A stretch of 58,124 nucleotides of DNA, from NCBI GenBank assembly GCA_025964575.1, contig JAOPYO010000361.1, positions 1-58,124 of the forward strand, written 5' to 3'. How positions within the stretch are numbered: the stretch's first letter is position 1; each line of letters opens with the position of its first letter. Made by a program: the position numbers and the translations under genes. Of this stretch, positions 35,290 through 44,494 are shown piece after piece. A model generated the notes under the pieces. It did not search any database and was not told where the DNA came from. It saw only the letters and a list, made by a program, of their open reading frames with translations. This stretch comes from Actinomycetes bacterium. GTDB lineage: Bacteria; Actinomycetota; Actinomycetes; Streptosporangiales; Streptosporangiaceae.

Positions 35290-35393
35290 AACCGGCCGTT
35301 GTCCTGGAGGAGCGCAGCAGGGCCGACCTGCCATCGGGTCCCCCGCGCCTTCCCACCCACGAGATGCACAGTCAGACAGGGATGGCTCGATGA
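35286..35393 (+). CDS. Possible 35-residue coupled peptide
   Basis: TTG 35286 overlaps the permease stop, and the TGA at 35391 overlaps the GH4 ATG (ATGA), so translation could pass through without a gap. AGGAG lies 9 bases upstream. The GH4 start has only a weak ribosome-binding site of its own, so coupling through this peptide would make sense. The first nine codons resemble the start of GH4 in base sequence, so it may instead be a duplication relic. No known family. Confidence 0.3.
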   Translation: MKPAVVLEERSRADLPSGPPRLPTHEMHSQTGMAR

Positions 35394-36643
35394 AGCTGGC
35401 CGTTGTCGGAGGAGGGTCCACCTACACCCCGGAATTGGTGGACGGGTTCGCGCGGCTGCGTGACACTCTTCCCGTCGAGGAGCTCGTCCTCATCGATCCG
35501 GCGGCCGACCGGCTGGAGCTGGTCGGTGGCCTCGCCGAGCGGATGTTCGCCCGCGAGCGCCATCCGGGGAGGGTCCGGTGGACATCGGACCTGGTCTCCG
35601 GAGTGAAGGGCGCCGACGCGGTGCTGCTGCAACTGCGCGTCGGTGGCCAGGCCGCCCGCCACGTCGACGAGACGCTGCCGCTGGAGTGCGGCTGCGTCGG
35701 TCAGGAGACCACGGGCGCGGGCGGCCTGGCCAAGGCGTTGCGCACCGTACCGGTCGTGCTGGACATCGCCGAGCAGGTGGCCACCCATGCGCCGGGCGCC
35801 TGGATCATCGACTTCACCAACCCGGTGGGCATCGTCACCCGGGCGCTGCTCGACGCCGGGCACAGAGCCCTCGGCCTGTGCAACGTCGCCATCGGGTTCC
35901 AGCGGAAGTTCGCCGGACTGCTGGGGGTGCCGCCGTCCCGAATCAGCCTGGACCATGTGGGTCTCAACCATCTGACCTGGGAACGGGCCGTCCACCTCGA
36001 CGGCGAGAACGTGCTGCCCCAGCTGATCGCCGAGCACGGTGCGGAGCTGGCCGAGGAGATCGAGCTGCCGGTCGAGGTGATCCGCCGGCTGGGCGTCGTC
36101 CCGTCCTACTATCTGCGCTACTTCTACCAGCACGACGTGGTGGTGGAGGAGCAGCGCGCCAGTCCCTCGAGGGCCGAGCGGGTGTCGGCCATCGAGCGGG
36201 AGCTGCTGGACCTCTACGCCGACCCGGCGCTCGACACCAAGCCCAAGCTCCTGGAGGAGCGCGGTGGCGCCTACTACTCCGAGGCGGCCGTCGACCTGGT
36301 GGCCTCGCTGCTGGGAGACCGGGGCGACGTGCAGGTGGTGAACGTGCGCAACAACGGCACCCTGCCGTTCCTGTCCGACGGCGCGGTCGTCGAGGTACCC
36401 GCCACCATCACCGCGCGGGGAGCCGCTCCCCTGCCGGCCGCCCCGCTCAACCCGCTCTATGCGGGACTGGTCGCGCACGTCTCGGCATACGAGGAGCTCG
36501 CGATCGAGGCGGCACTGTACGGCGGCGTGGAGCGGGTCGCCACGGCCCTGCTGGCCCATCCACTGATCGGCCAACTCGGACCGGCCGACCGGCTGGCCCA
36601 GGACCTGATCGAGGCCAACCGCGCCCATCTGGGGTGGGCGTGA
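35390..36643 (+). CDS. GH4 family 6-phospho-beta-glucosidase-like glycosidase
   Basis: Family GH4 enzymes cleave glycosides by an unusual NAD- and metal-dependent oxidation-elimination. The 417-residue product has the NAD loop VVGGGSTYTPEL, the metal-site Cys in CNVAIG, the catalytic NHLTW and the DFTNPVG segment. The best match in type is 6-phospho-beta-glucosidase, which acts on sugars phosphorylated at C6. Here the sugar enters by an ABC transporter and not a PTS, so a separate kinase is needed; the BadF kinase gene overlaps its stop (GTGA at 36640). Confidence 0.9.
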   Translation: MKLAVVGGGSTYTPELVDGFARLRDTLPVEELVLIDPAADRLELVGGLAERMFARERHPGRVRWTSDLVSGVKGADAVLLQLRVGGQAARHVDETLPLECGCVGQETTGAGGLAKALRTVPVVLDIAEQVATHAPGAWIIDFTNPVGIVTRALLDAGHRALGLCNVAIGFQRKFAGLLGVPPSRISLDHVGLNHLTWERAVHLDGENVLPQLIAEHGAELAEEIELPVEVIRRLGVVPSYYLRYFYQHDVVVEEQRASPSRAERVSAIERELLDLYADPALDTKPKLLEERGGAYYSEAAVDLVASLLGDRGDVQVVNVRNNGTLPFLSDGAVVEVPATITARGAAPLPAAPLNPLYAGLVAHVSAYEELAIEAALYGGVERVATALLAHPLIGQLGPADRLAQDLIEANRAHLGWA

Positions 36644-37614
36644 GCGCGCCTCTGCTCCTGGCCATCGACGGGGGAAACAGCAAGACCGACGTGGCGGTGG
36701 TGGGCGAGGACGGCAGCGTGCTCGCGACCGCCCGCGGCGGTGGGTTCCAGCCCCACGCGGACGGGGAGGAGGCGGCGGTCGATGTCCTCGCGGCCGCCGT
36801 GGCGGAGGCCCTGGACCGGGCCGGTGCTCCGGACGCCGTCCTGAGCCATGTCGCCGCCTACCTGGCCAACGCCGACCTCCCGGACGAGGAGGAGTCGCTG
36901 ACGAAGGCGCTGCTCGCCCGTGGCTGGGCGCGCACCGCCGTCGTCGGCAACGACACCTTCGCGCTGCTGCGGGCGGGTGCGTCGGCCGGCTGGGGCGTCG
37001 CGGTGGTCTGCGGCGCGGGCATCAACTGTGTGGGCGTCGGCCCGGACGGTGCCACGGCGCGCTTTCCGGCGCTCGGGGTGATCACCGGGGACTGGGGTGG
37101 CGGGGTTCAGCTCGGTGAGCTGGCGCTGTGGCATGCCGTACGCGGCGAGGACGGCCGCGGACCGCGGACCGTTCTCACCCGGGCGGTCGCCGCCCATTTC
37201 GGGGTGGACCGTGCCATCGATGTGGGGCTCGGGGTGCATCTGGGCGAGTTCGACCCGGACCGGCTGCTGGAACTCACCCCCCTGCTGCTCGACGCGGCGG
37301 CCACGGGTGACCCCGCGGCCTGCGAGGTCACCGACCGGCTCGCAGAGGAGGTGGCTGCTCTCGGTGCCGTCGCACTCGGCCGCCTCGATCTGCTCGGCAC
37401 CCCGGTGGAGGTGGTGCTCGGCGGGGGGGTCCTCGCTGCCCGGCACCCGGTCCTGATGGCGGCGATCGAGCGGCGCTATGCGGCGCAGGCACCCCAGGCC
37501 ACGCTGCTGGTCGTCGACGCTCCCCCCGTCCTGGGAGCGGCCCTGCTGGGCCTCGACCACCTGGGTGCCCCACCGGAGTCCTACGCCACCCTCCGCTCCA
37601 CCTTCCAGCGCTAG
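36640..37614 (+). CDS. BadF/BadG/BcrA/BcrD ATPase family sugar kinase
   Basis: A 324-residue ASKHA kinase of the N-acetylglucosamine-kinase type. The phosphate loops are AIDGGNSKTDVAVV at the N terminus and VAVVCGAGINCVG near residue 120, with GDWGGGVQLGE between and LGGGVLAARHP near the end. The expected reaction is transfer of phosphate from ATP to a sugar hydroxyl. GTG 36640 overlaps the GH4 stop, which fits a shared pathway: phosphorylate the imported glycoside or its product. Last gene before the operon's terminator. Confidence 0.87.
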   Translation: MSAPLLLAIDGGNSKTDVAVVGEDGSVLATARGGGFQPHADGEEAAVDVLAAAVAEALDRAGAPDAVLSHVAAYLANADLPDEEESLTKALLARGWARTAVVGNDTFALLRAGASAGWGVAVVCGAGINCVGVGPDGATARFPALGVITGDWGGGVQLGELALWHAVRGEDGRGPRTVLTRAVAAHFGVDRAIDVGLGVHLGEFDPDRLLELTPLLLDAAATGDPAACEVTDRLAEEVAALGAVALGRLDLLGTPVEVVLGGGVLAARHPVLMAAIERRYAAQAPQATLLVVDAPPVLGAALLGLDHLGAPPESYATLRSTFQR

Positions 37615-37635
37615 AGCAGGTCCCTAGCCTCCCGC

Positions 37636-37687
37636 CCCCTTCATGATCATGCGATGGTCTCGAAGACATCGCATGATCACGAAGGGG
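37636..37687. terminator. Long hairpin after the GH4 operon (palindrome family, copy A)
   Basis: Arms 37636-37656 and 37667-37687 pair at 20 of 21 positions around a 10-base centre. The core TGATCATGCGATG matches the palindromes at 41292-41332 and 54798-54852, so it is both a probable terminator and a member of a dispersed repeat family. Confidence 0.7.
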
Positions 37688-37918
37688 TGCGGACCCGGCG
37701 GACGCGGCGGGCGTATTGACGGCGGCCGACCCGCTCGAGATCCGAGGCGACCTTCGTGTGCTGTGCCTCCATACGCAGGACCAGATCGGCCCCGAGGTCC
37801 ACCCTGGCCAGCATGATGATCTTCTTCACACTGGGGAACGTGCTCCGAGCCTCCGCCTCCGCTCTTGGAATCCCCTGGTGGCCCTCTTGGAGCCGACACG
37901 CTTACGATGTGGGACGAG
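37688..37918. other. Intergenic stretch before the BTAD regulator
   Basis: With the preceding hairpin this makes 304 bases without a gene. TACGAT at 37903-37908 could be a -10 element for the following gene; no good -35 element is visible at the right distance. Confidence 0.35.
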
Positions 37919-40900
37919 ATGGTGCGAATCGGGGTGCTCGGACCGTTCGAAGCCGAGGTGAGCGGTTCCGCGGTCCCCCTCGGTGGCCCGCGTCAGCGCG
38001 CCGTGCTCGCCCTGCTGGTATCGGCCCGGGGCGAGGTCGTGTCCGTGGATCGGATGATCGACGACCTGTGGCGGGGCGAACCGCCACCCCAGGCCATCGC
38101 CTCACTCCAGGCGTACGTCTCGAATCTGCGGCGGCTGCTCGAGCCCGGCCGGTCCCGTCGGGCCCGGGCCCAGGTTCTGGTCAGCGCGCCACCCGGGTAC
38201 GCGATCCGGCTCCCCGACGACGCCATCGACGCCTGGCGGTTCGAGCGGCTGCTTCGGCAGGCGCGCGAGGCCGGTGCCTCGGATCCGGCGCGGGCCAAGA
38301 CGCTCCTGCACGAAGCGCTCTCCCTCTGGCGCGGAGCGGCGTTCGCGGAGGCCGCCGACGAGCCTTGGGCCGTCGCCGAGGTGGCCCGGCTGGAAGAACT
38401 ACGGCTCATCGCCCGCGAGCTCCTGGTCGCGATGACGCTCCGTTCCGGAACAGCGGCCGAGGCGGTGCCGGCCGCGGACGGGCTCACCCGGCTGCAGCCG
38501 CTGCGCGAGGAGGGCTGGCGGCTGCTGGCCCTGGCCCTCTGGGCCAGCGACCGGCGGGCCGACGCGCTGGCGGCCGTAAGGCGGGCACGGCGCACGCTCA
38601 CCGACGAACTCGGCCTCGATCCCGGACCGGCCCTGATCGAGCTGGAGAGCGCGATCCTCAACCAGCGCCTCGACGTGCTGTACGCCTCCGCACCCCGCCC
38701 GGACGAACGACGCCCGCCGTCGCCGCTCACGGCCACGCCGCACCCATCTTCCGGACCGAACAGGTCTTCCGACCCGGGCATCGCCGGACGCGCCCGGGAG
38801 CTCTTCGTCGGCCGGGACGCCGAGCTGTCGTCGCTCACCCGGATCGCCGCAGAGGCCGCGGCCGGTTCGCCGTGCATCGCCCTGGTCACCGGCGAGGCGG
38901 GGGTCGGTAAGTCCGCTCTGCTGGCCCGCCTGCACGAGGACCTGGAACGCGAGGGCTGGCTGGTGGCGGTGGGGCGCTGCCCGGAGGCGGAGGGTGCGCC
39001 CCCGGCGTGGGCGTGGTTCGAGGCCCTGCGGTTCCTCTCCGGCAGCGTGCCTCCCGGCGAGTTCACCGAACCACTGGCACCTCTGCTGGGAGAGGCCATG
39101 CCCGAGCGGGGCGCCGACGCGGCCGCCGGCCGGTTCCGGCTCCACCAGGCGGTGATCGGCTGGCTGCGGGTCGCGGCCGGGCAGCGGCCGCTGGCGATCG
39201 TCCTGGACGACCTGCACCGCGGCGACGACGAGACGCTCACTCTGCTGGCCGGGGTGGCCGAGGAGCTCACCGGGGTCCCTCTGCTGCTGGTGGCGGCGTT
39301 CCGGCCCGACGAGCCGAGCGAACGGCTGACCGAGGCCCTCGCCGCCCTCGCCCGCTGTTCCCCGCACCGGCTGCCGCTTGCCGGACTGTCGGCGGCGGCG
39401 GTGGAGCACCTGGTCAGCGCCGTTACCCCGGCCGACCATGAGACCGTCGCAGTGCTGGCCGAGCGCACCGGCGGCAACCCCTTCTACGTACGGGAGAGCG
39501 CGCGGCTGCTGGCCAGCGAGGGGGCGCTGGTCGCCACCTCCGAGGTGCCCGAAGGAGTACGCGACGTCCTGCGCAGGCGGCTGGCCCGGCTGCCGGACCC
39601 CGCCGTGGCGGTTCTCCGGCTGGCGGCGGTGGTCGGGCGGGAGGCCGAGGTCGAAGTGCTGGCCGAAGCGGCGGACACGGACGAGACCGGGGTATTCGAC
39701 GCCCTCGAGGCGGGGCTGATCGCGGGCCTGCTGACCGAGCCCGCGCCGGGGCGGGTCAGGTTCGTCCACGCCCTGGTCCGCGACACCCTCGTCCAGGATC
39801 TGTCCCAGCTTCGGCGCATGCGGATGCACGCCCGGGTCGCCGAAGCGCTCGAACGGCTCCACCCCGACGATCTGTCCGCTCTCGCCCACCACTACGCCCG
39901 TGCGGCGAGCGCCGCCACCGCCTCCCGCGCGGTCGACTACTCCGTTCGCGCGGCCTCGCTGGCCGAGCGGCGGTACGCGCACGACGCGGCGGCCGATCTG
40001 CTCACCCAGGCGCTGGACTCCTTCGAGCGCGTGCCCGGCGAGGTCGGCGACCCGGACGCCCGCCGGGTCGAATTGCTCGGCATGCTCCTGCGGGCGCAGA
40101 TACGGGCGGGAGCGGTGTCGGCGGCACGCGCCACCCGTGAGCGGGCAGCCCAGGTCGCCGAGCGGGCGGGCCGCGACGATCTCCTGGTGGCGGCCTTCAC
40201 CGCCTGGACTGAACCCACCCCGTGGCAGACCCGGCCCTACGGTTACCTCGACGAGCACGCCGTCGGACTGCTCACCAGGCTGCTCCGTGACGACGGGCTC
40301 GACCCGGTGACGCGCTGCAGGCTCCTGGACGCCTTCACCGCGGAGCTCGACGGCGAGGCCGACCCCCGGGCGCGGGCGGCCGCCACCGAGGCGGTGGCGC
40401 TGGCCGAGCGGATCGGCGATCCCGCGCTGCGGGCACTGACCCTGGCGTCGCGGACCCGGGAGGTCGACTTCGAGCGCGAATGGGAGCTGCGCGACACACT
40501 CGGAACGGAACTGACCCGGCTGGGCGCCGAACACGACCTGCCCGCCTACCGCTGGTACGGCGGGTTCATCGCCGCCACCGCCGCGGCCGCCCAGGGCGAC
40601 CTCGCGATGACCCGCCGACGTCTGGCTGAGGGGCTCGAGCTCGCGCGCACCTACCGGATGCCTGAGCCCGGCGACGTCCACGTGTGCGCCGAGGCGATGT
40701 TCGCCCATGTCGAGGGGCGGTTCGAGGAGTCGGAGCGGCTCTACACCGAGGCGACCGAGCGGATGATGCGGCGCGGCTCCCTGCATGCGGGGGCCTTCCG
40801 TACGCTTGCCCTGGTCACCCTGCGGATCAGCCAGGGCCGGATCGCCGAGTACGCGCCGGTCGCCGAGGAGCTCTACGGCCTGTACGGCCCGCTCGTGGCC

Positions 40901-41296
40901 GACGTCGCGGCGGTGATGCTCACCGCCGAGGGCAGGGCCGGCGAAGCGAGGGGGCTGCGCACGACGCTTCCCCCTCTGCGGACCGACTATTTCTTCTCCG
41001 TCTTCGCCACACTGCGGGCGATGGCGGTGGTGGCGCTCGGTGAGCTCGACCGGGCCCAGGAGGCGTACGACTCGCTGCTTCGCATCCGGGACCAGCTGCC
41101 CGGCGCACCGAGCCTGTCCCTCGCGATGCGGCCCGTGGAGCACTCCTTGGGCGACCTCGCCGTGCTGCTCGGCCGCCCCGCGGAGGCGAGCGGCCATTTC
41201 GCCCGCGCGATCACGGTCGCCGAGCGCTGGGGTTCCCCGCACTGGGCGGCCGATGCCCGGTCGGCGCTCGACGCGACACGGCTCTCCCCGCCGTGA
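37919..41296 (+). CDS. Large BTAD-AAA-TPR transcriptional regulator (AfsR/SARP-like)
   Basis: The 1125-residue protein starts with an OmpR-type winged helix (VRIGVLGPFEAEVSG...GGPRQRAVLALL), then a bacterial transcriptional activation domain (to about 245: ALSLWRGAAFAEAADEPWAVAE and ELGLDPGPALIELESAIL). A STAND/AAA ATPase follows, with Walker A GEAGVGKS near 328 and Walker B LAIVLDDLHRGD near 427. The C-terminal half is helical repeats of TPR type. Regulators of this build control secondary metabolism, but no biosynthetic cluster is in the window. ATG 37907 is an alternative start. The stop TGA lies inside a palindrome. Confidence 0.88.
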   Translation: MVRIGVLGPFEAEVSGSAVPLGGPRQRAVLALLVSARGEVVSVDRMIDDLWRGEPPPQAIASLQAYVSNLRRLLEPGRSRRARAQVLVSAPPGYAIRLPDDAIDAWRFERLLRQAREAGASDPARAKTLLHEALSLWRGAAFAEAADEPWAVAEVARLEELRLIARELLVAMTLRSGTAAEAVPAADGLTRLQPLREEGWRLLALALWASDRRADALAAVRRARRTLTDELGLDPGPALIELESAILNQRLDVLYASAPRPDERRPPSPLTATPHPSSGPNRSSDPGIAGRARELFVGRDAELSSLTRIAAEAAAGSPCIALVTGEAGVGKSALLARLHEDLEREGWLVAVGRCPEAEGAPPAWAWFEALRFLSGSVPPGEFTEPLAPLLGEAMPERGADAAAGRFRLHQAVIGWLRVAAGQRPLAIVLDDLHRGDDETLTLLAGVAEELTGVPLLLVAAFRPDEPSERLTEALAALARCSPHRLPLAGLSAAAVEHLVSAVTPADHETVAVLAERTGGNPFYVRESARLLASEGALVATSEVPEGVRDVLRRRLARLPDPAVAVLRLAAVVGREAEVEVLAEAADTDETGVFDALEAGLIAGLLTEPAPGRVRFVHALVRDTLVQDLSQLRRMRMHARVAEALERLHPDDLSALAHHYARAASAATASRAVDYSVRAASLAERRYAHDAAADLLTQALDSFERVPGEVGDPDARRVELLGMLLRAQIRAGAVSAARATRERAAQVAERAGRDDLLVAAFTAWTEPTPWQTRPYGYLDEHAVGLLTRLLRDDGLDPVTRCRLLDAFTAELDGEADPRARAAATEAVALAERIGDPALRALTLASRTREVDFEREWELRDTLGTELTRLGAEHDLPAYRWYGGFIAATAAAAQGDLAMTRRRLAEGLELARTYRMPEPGDVHVCAEAMFAHVEGRFEESERLYTEATERMMRRGSLHAGAFRTLALVTLRISQGRIAEYAPVAEELYGLYGPLVADVAAVMLTAEGRAGEARGLRTTLPPLRTDYFFSVFATLRAMAVVALGELDRAQEAYDSLLRIRDQLPGAPSLSLAMRPVEHSLGDLAVLLGRPAEASGHFARAITVAERWGSPHWAADARSALDATRLSPP

Positions 41297-41332
41297 TCAT
41301 GCAGTCGTTCGTCGAACGATTGCATGGTGACG
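41292..41332. repeat. Palindrome family, copy B, overlapping the regulator stop codon
   Basis: Arms 41292-41311 and 41313-41332 (16 of 20 pairs) around a single base. The core TGATCATGCA-n-TCGTTCG is shared with copies A and C. The regulator's TGA (41294-41296) is the first triplet of the TGATCA core. It may act as a terminator. Confidence 0.6.
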
Positions 41333-41973
41333 ATCGGAGGTTTCGGCCTGGTGTCCTGCGTCGGGCGCCGCCGGGCCGGTTGAGTGCGACGTGCGCGAGC
41401 GCGGGCACCTTCGCGCGGCGCCGCTCATCGCCGACGGGGCCCTGCCGCCCGGAGGCCAGCCACGCCCACGTGGTGAGCGAGGTCCGGTAGATCCGCCGGG
41501 CGGAGGCGCCGATGCCGGCGGAGGTCCCGGACGACTCGGTTGTCAGGCCCGCGCACTTCGCGGGGAGTATGTCTTCGCCCACGACGGCTGGCCGGAGGTG
41601 CTGACGCTGCGGGTCTCCAGCGGCCGGAGCCTGCGCGGCGAGTACCGCGACCACCGGCTCGACCAGACCGATCTAGCTCGGCAATACCGTCGCTGCCGCA
41701 GCCGCGCAAGGGCGCGAGGCGGACGCCCCGTCGCCATCAACGACGACATCCTCACCATCGCCCTCCTCTGTGCCCGCCAGGCACGCAGCGGTCTGACCTG
41801 CAAGGGGACTCGACCGATGACCGGGGTCCCGGAGCAGGTCAGCGCACTAGGCTGAATTCCCACCCGTGATTGCATGATCACAGCGGGGTTCCAAGAGGAC
41901 TCCAAGAACGCGGCAAGGACCGGACCGGACCGTAGGAGCGGTAACAGAACTCAGCTCCGTGCCGGAGGGCCCC
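41297..41973. other. 677-bp gene-poor stretch between two palindromes
   Basis: No open frame here looks like an intact gene. Short stretches such as GEYVFAHDGWPEVLTLRVSS (plus strand, about 41564-41623) look protein-like but have no start or domain, so the stretch may hold a decayed gene. Copy B lies at its left end and a shortened copy D at 41864-41887. The promoter of the MMPL gene should be in the last 80 bases. Confidence 0.45.
41864..41887. repeat. Palindrome family, shortened copy D
   Basis: CCCGTGAT joins directly to TGCATGATCAC and a GGGG end. This looks like the family palindrome with its central part (TCGTTCG...CGAACGA) deleted. Confidence 0.45.
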
Positions 41974-44106
41974 ATGTCCCGTTTGCTCGGCCGCGTCGGC
42001 GGTGCCGCCGCGGCTCATCCCTGGCGCACGCTCAGCGCCTGGCTGGTCATCTTGATCGCCGTCATCGGGCTCGCCGGCGCGGCCGGAGGCACCCCGCACG
42101 ACGACTACACCACCCCCGGGCTACGCTCACAGGCCGGAACCGACCTGTTGAAGCAACGGTTCCCCGAGATGTCGGGCACCGACGCCCGGGTGGTGATCCA
42201 TGACGGGCGAGGCGGGAAACTCGACCCCGCCCTGCTCGATGCGGTCCGTGGCCGGCTGGGCACGATGCACGGGGCCGCGGTGGTCTCGCCGCCCAGGTTG
42301 TCCGGTGATGGCGACACCGCGCTGATCGCCGTCCAGTACAAGATCCCGGTCACCGACCTCTCCGGTTCCGAGGGGGTCGACGAGCTCCGAAAGGCCGCTT
42401 CTCCCGCCAAGAGCGCCGGGCTGCAGGTCGCCTACGGCGGGCAGGTGCCGGAGAACATCTCGGCGCCCAGCGGCATCGCCGAGGTCGTGGGCATCGTCAC
42501 CGCCCTGATCATCCTGGTGCTGGCCCTCGGCTCGGTGGTGGCGGCGGGACTTCCGCTGCTGGTGGCACTCGTCGGGCTCGGTATCGGCAGTTCGATCATC
42601 ACGCTGCTCGCGGCGGTGACCGACATCAGCACCACCGCACCCACGATCGCCTCCATGGTCGGCCTCGGCGTCGGCATCGACTACGCACTGCTCCTGGTCA
42701 GCCGGCACGCGGAGGGGTTGCGGCGCGGGCTCACCCCGCGCGAGGCCGCACGCGAGGCGACCGCGACCGTCGGCACCTCGGTCATGATCGCCGGCACGAC
42801 CGTGCTGGTGTCGCTGTTCGGGCTGAAGCTGTCGACCCTGCCGGTGTACGCCTCGTTCGGCTACGCCACCTTCGCCGTCGTGGGCGCGGTCATGCTGGGC
42901 TCGGTGACCCTCGTCCCCGCGCTCTGCGGCCTGGCGGGGCATCGGGTGCTGCACAGGTCCGATCGCGGGGCCCGCGCGGTGCGAAGGCCAGAGCGTACGA
43001 CCCGTACCGAGAAATGGGCCCGCTGGGTCGGCAGGCGACCCGTCCTCGGCGCCGTCGCCGCGCTCGCCGTACTGGCCGCGCTCGCCGCGCCGATGCTCGG
43101 GATGCGTACCTGGCCGCAGGATGCGGGCAGCCAGCCCACCTCCAACACCACGCGGGTGGCGTACGACGTCGTGGCCTCGGAGTACGGGCCCGGCGCGAAC
43201 GGGCCGATGCTGGTGGCTGTGGACCTGCGCATGGTGCCGGTCTCCTCCCTGGATCGGCTGGCCGCCAGGCTGCGCTCGGAGCGGGGGGTCGCCTCCGTCG
43301 CCCCGCCGGCCATCAACCGGGCGGGCGATGCGGCCGTCATCTCCGTGCAGCCGACCACGGGGCCTCAGGAACAGGCGACCACCCGGCTGCTCGAACGGCT
43401 TCGCTCGAAGGTGCTGCCCCAGGGAGCGCTGGTGACCGGTACCGTCGCGATCTTCGCCGATATCTCCCAGCGGCTGAACGAACGGCTCTGGATCGTCATC
43501 GCCTTCGTCACCGGGCTGTCGCTGCTGCTGCTCACGGTGCTCTTCCGGGCGCCCGTGGTGGCGCTCAAGGCGGCCGTGATGAATCTGCTGTCGATCGCGG
43601 CCGCGTACGGGGTGATCACGGCCGTCTTCCAGACCGATCTGGGGGCGAAGGCCGTGGGTCTCCCGCACGCCGGGCCCGTCTCCACCTGGGTGCCGATCCT
43701 CATGTTCACCGTGCTGTTCGGCCTCTCGATGGACTACGAGGTGTTCCTGCTCTCCCGGATCCGCGAGGACTGGCTGGCCACCGGAGACGCCAAGAACAGC
43801 GTGGTCCGCGGGCTGGCCGCCACCGGCAAGGTCATCACCAGCGCGGCGGCGATCATGGTGGCGGTGTTCGCCGGCTTCGCCCTCGACCCGGACGTCACCG
43901 TGAAGACGATGGGCGTGGGGATGGGTGCCGCGGTGCTCATCGACGCGACCGTCGTCCGGATGGTGCTGGTCCCGGCGACGATGGCGCTGCTGGGGAGGGC
44001 CAACTGGTGGCTGCCCGGCCGGCTCGACCGGCTGCTCCCCCGCCTCGACGGCGGCCACGGCTCCCCGGAGACCGTCACCCAGCGCAACCAGGTCACGGTG
44101 AGCTGA
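41974..44106 (+). CDS. MMPL/RND family membrane transporter
   Basis: The 710-residue protein has the MMPL architecture: an N-terminal helix, an outer loop with PGLRSQAGTDLLKQRFPE, then a five- to six-helix bundle with the signature VGLGVGIDYALLLVSRHAEGLRRG, repeated in the second half as LFGLSMDYEVFLLSRIREDW. The GxxxDY motifs carry the proton relay. Actinobacterial MMPL proteins export lipids or drugs across the membrane. ATG 41974 follows GGAGGG; GTG 41959 would add five residues. It ends at a hairpin and has no partner gene nearby. Confidence 0.92.
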   Translation: MSRLLGRVGGAAAAHPWRTLSAWLVILIAVIGLAGAAGGTPHDDYTTPGLRSQAGTDLLKQRFPEMSGTDARVVIHDGRGGKLDPALLDAVRGRLGTMHGAAVVSPPRLSGDGDTALIAVQYKIPVTDLSGSEGVDELRKAASPAKSAGLQVAYGGQVPENISAPSGIAEVVGIVTALIILVLALGSVVAAGLPLLVALVGLGIGSSIITLLAAVTDISTTAPTIASMVGLGVGIDYALLLVSRHAEGLRRGLTPREAAREATATVGTSVMIAGTTVLVSLFGLKLSTLPVYASFGYATFAVVGAVMLGSVTLVPALCGLAGHRVLHRSDRGARAVRRPERTTRTEKWARWVGRRPVLGAVAALAVLAALAAPMLGMRTWPQDAGSQPTSNTTRVAYDVVASEYGPGANGPMLVAVDLRMVPVSSLDRLAARLRSERGVASVAPPAINRAGDAAVISVQPTTGPQEQATTRLLERLRSKVLPQGALVTGTVAIFADISQRLNERLWIVIAFVTGLSLLLLTVLFRAPVVALKAAVMNLLSIAAAYGVITAVFQTDLGAKAVGLPHAGPVSTWVPILMFTVLFGLSMDYEVFLLSRIREDWLATGDAKNSVVRGLAATGKVITSAAAIMVAVFAGFALDPDVTVKTMGVGMGAAVLIDATVVRMVLVPATMALLGRANWWLPGRLDRLLPRLDGGHGSPETVTQRNQVTVS

Positions 44107-44121
44107 TCGCCCACGAACCCG

Positions 44122-44155
44122 TGAGAGCACCCCGTCCGGCGATGGGGTGCTCTCA
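44122..44155 (+). terminator. Hairpin terminator of the MMPL gene
   Basis: Arms 44122-44136 and 44141-44155 pair over 15 bases with one G-T pair and a 4-base loop, 15 bases after the stop. Confidence 0.8.
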
Positions 44156-44281
44156 GGCACCTGATCACGAATGACCTTGATTTCCGCGTCGGTGCCCCGC
44201 CACCGTATGCCGTCCTGGTTGGATGGAGTCGAGCCGTAAGGCCTCGCACCGCACGCCTCGTGACCAGAGAAAACGGAGCTC

Positions 44282-44494
44282 ATGTCGAATCGGGCCGACA
44301 CCTCATGCCAGGACGCGATTCAGCACAGCTCGGGACTGCGCCTGGACTGCGAGTGCCCGTCCGGCCACGACGGTGATCATGGCCGTGACGGCTACCAGTG
44401 GGACGACAACGGTTTCGTCTGGCACATGGACAGCCCAGGGATCACTCCGGAGGGGTTCACCCGCAGCTATGGCTGGGCTCGTACCTCGGCCTGA
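44282..44494 (+). CDS. Small Cys/His-containing hypothetical protein
   Basis: A 70-residue protein with two Cys-rich steps (SCQD and LDCECPSGHDGDHG) followed by acidic and aromatic residues (YQWDDNGFVWHMD). The CxC and HxxxH spacing could bind a metal. GGAG precedes the ATG by 4 bases. Its last 28 bases overlap the convergent MFS gene. Unrelated to any family I know. Confidence 0.5.
   Translation: MSNRADTSCQDAIQHSSGLRLDCECPSGHDGDHGRDGYQWDDNGFVWHMDSPGITPEGFTRSYGWARTSA

Noticed and set aside
35578..36639. Extension of the kinase frame upstream to 35578
   Set aside because: It runs out of frame through the GH4 gene and is compositionally Arg/Gly-rich; GTG 36640 overlapping the GH4 stop fits the kinase fold start.
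38399..41242. Long minus-strand open frame opposite the BTAD regulator
   Set aside because: It is an antisense reading typical of GC-rich codon bias, rich in Gly, Arg and Gln, with no domain; the plus strand has clear BTAD and AAA motifs.
41391..41855. 154-residue plus-strand frame between the palindromes
   Set aside because: Only a short stretch looks protein-like, the rest is Arg/Gly/Pro-rich and there is no ribosome-binding site; treated as possible gene decay.
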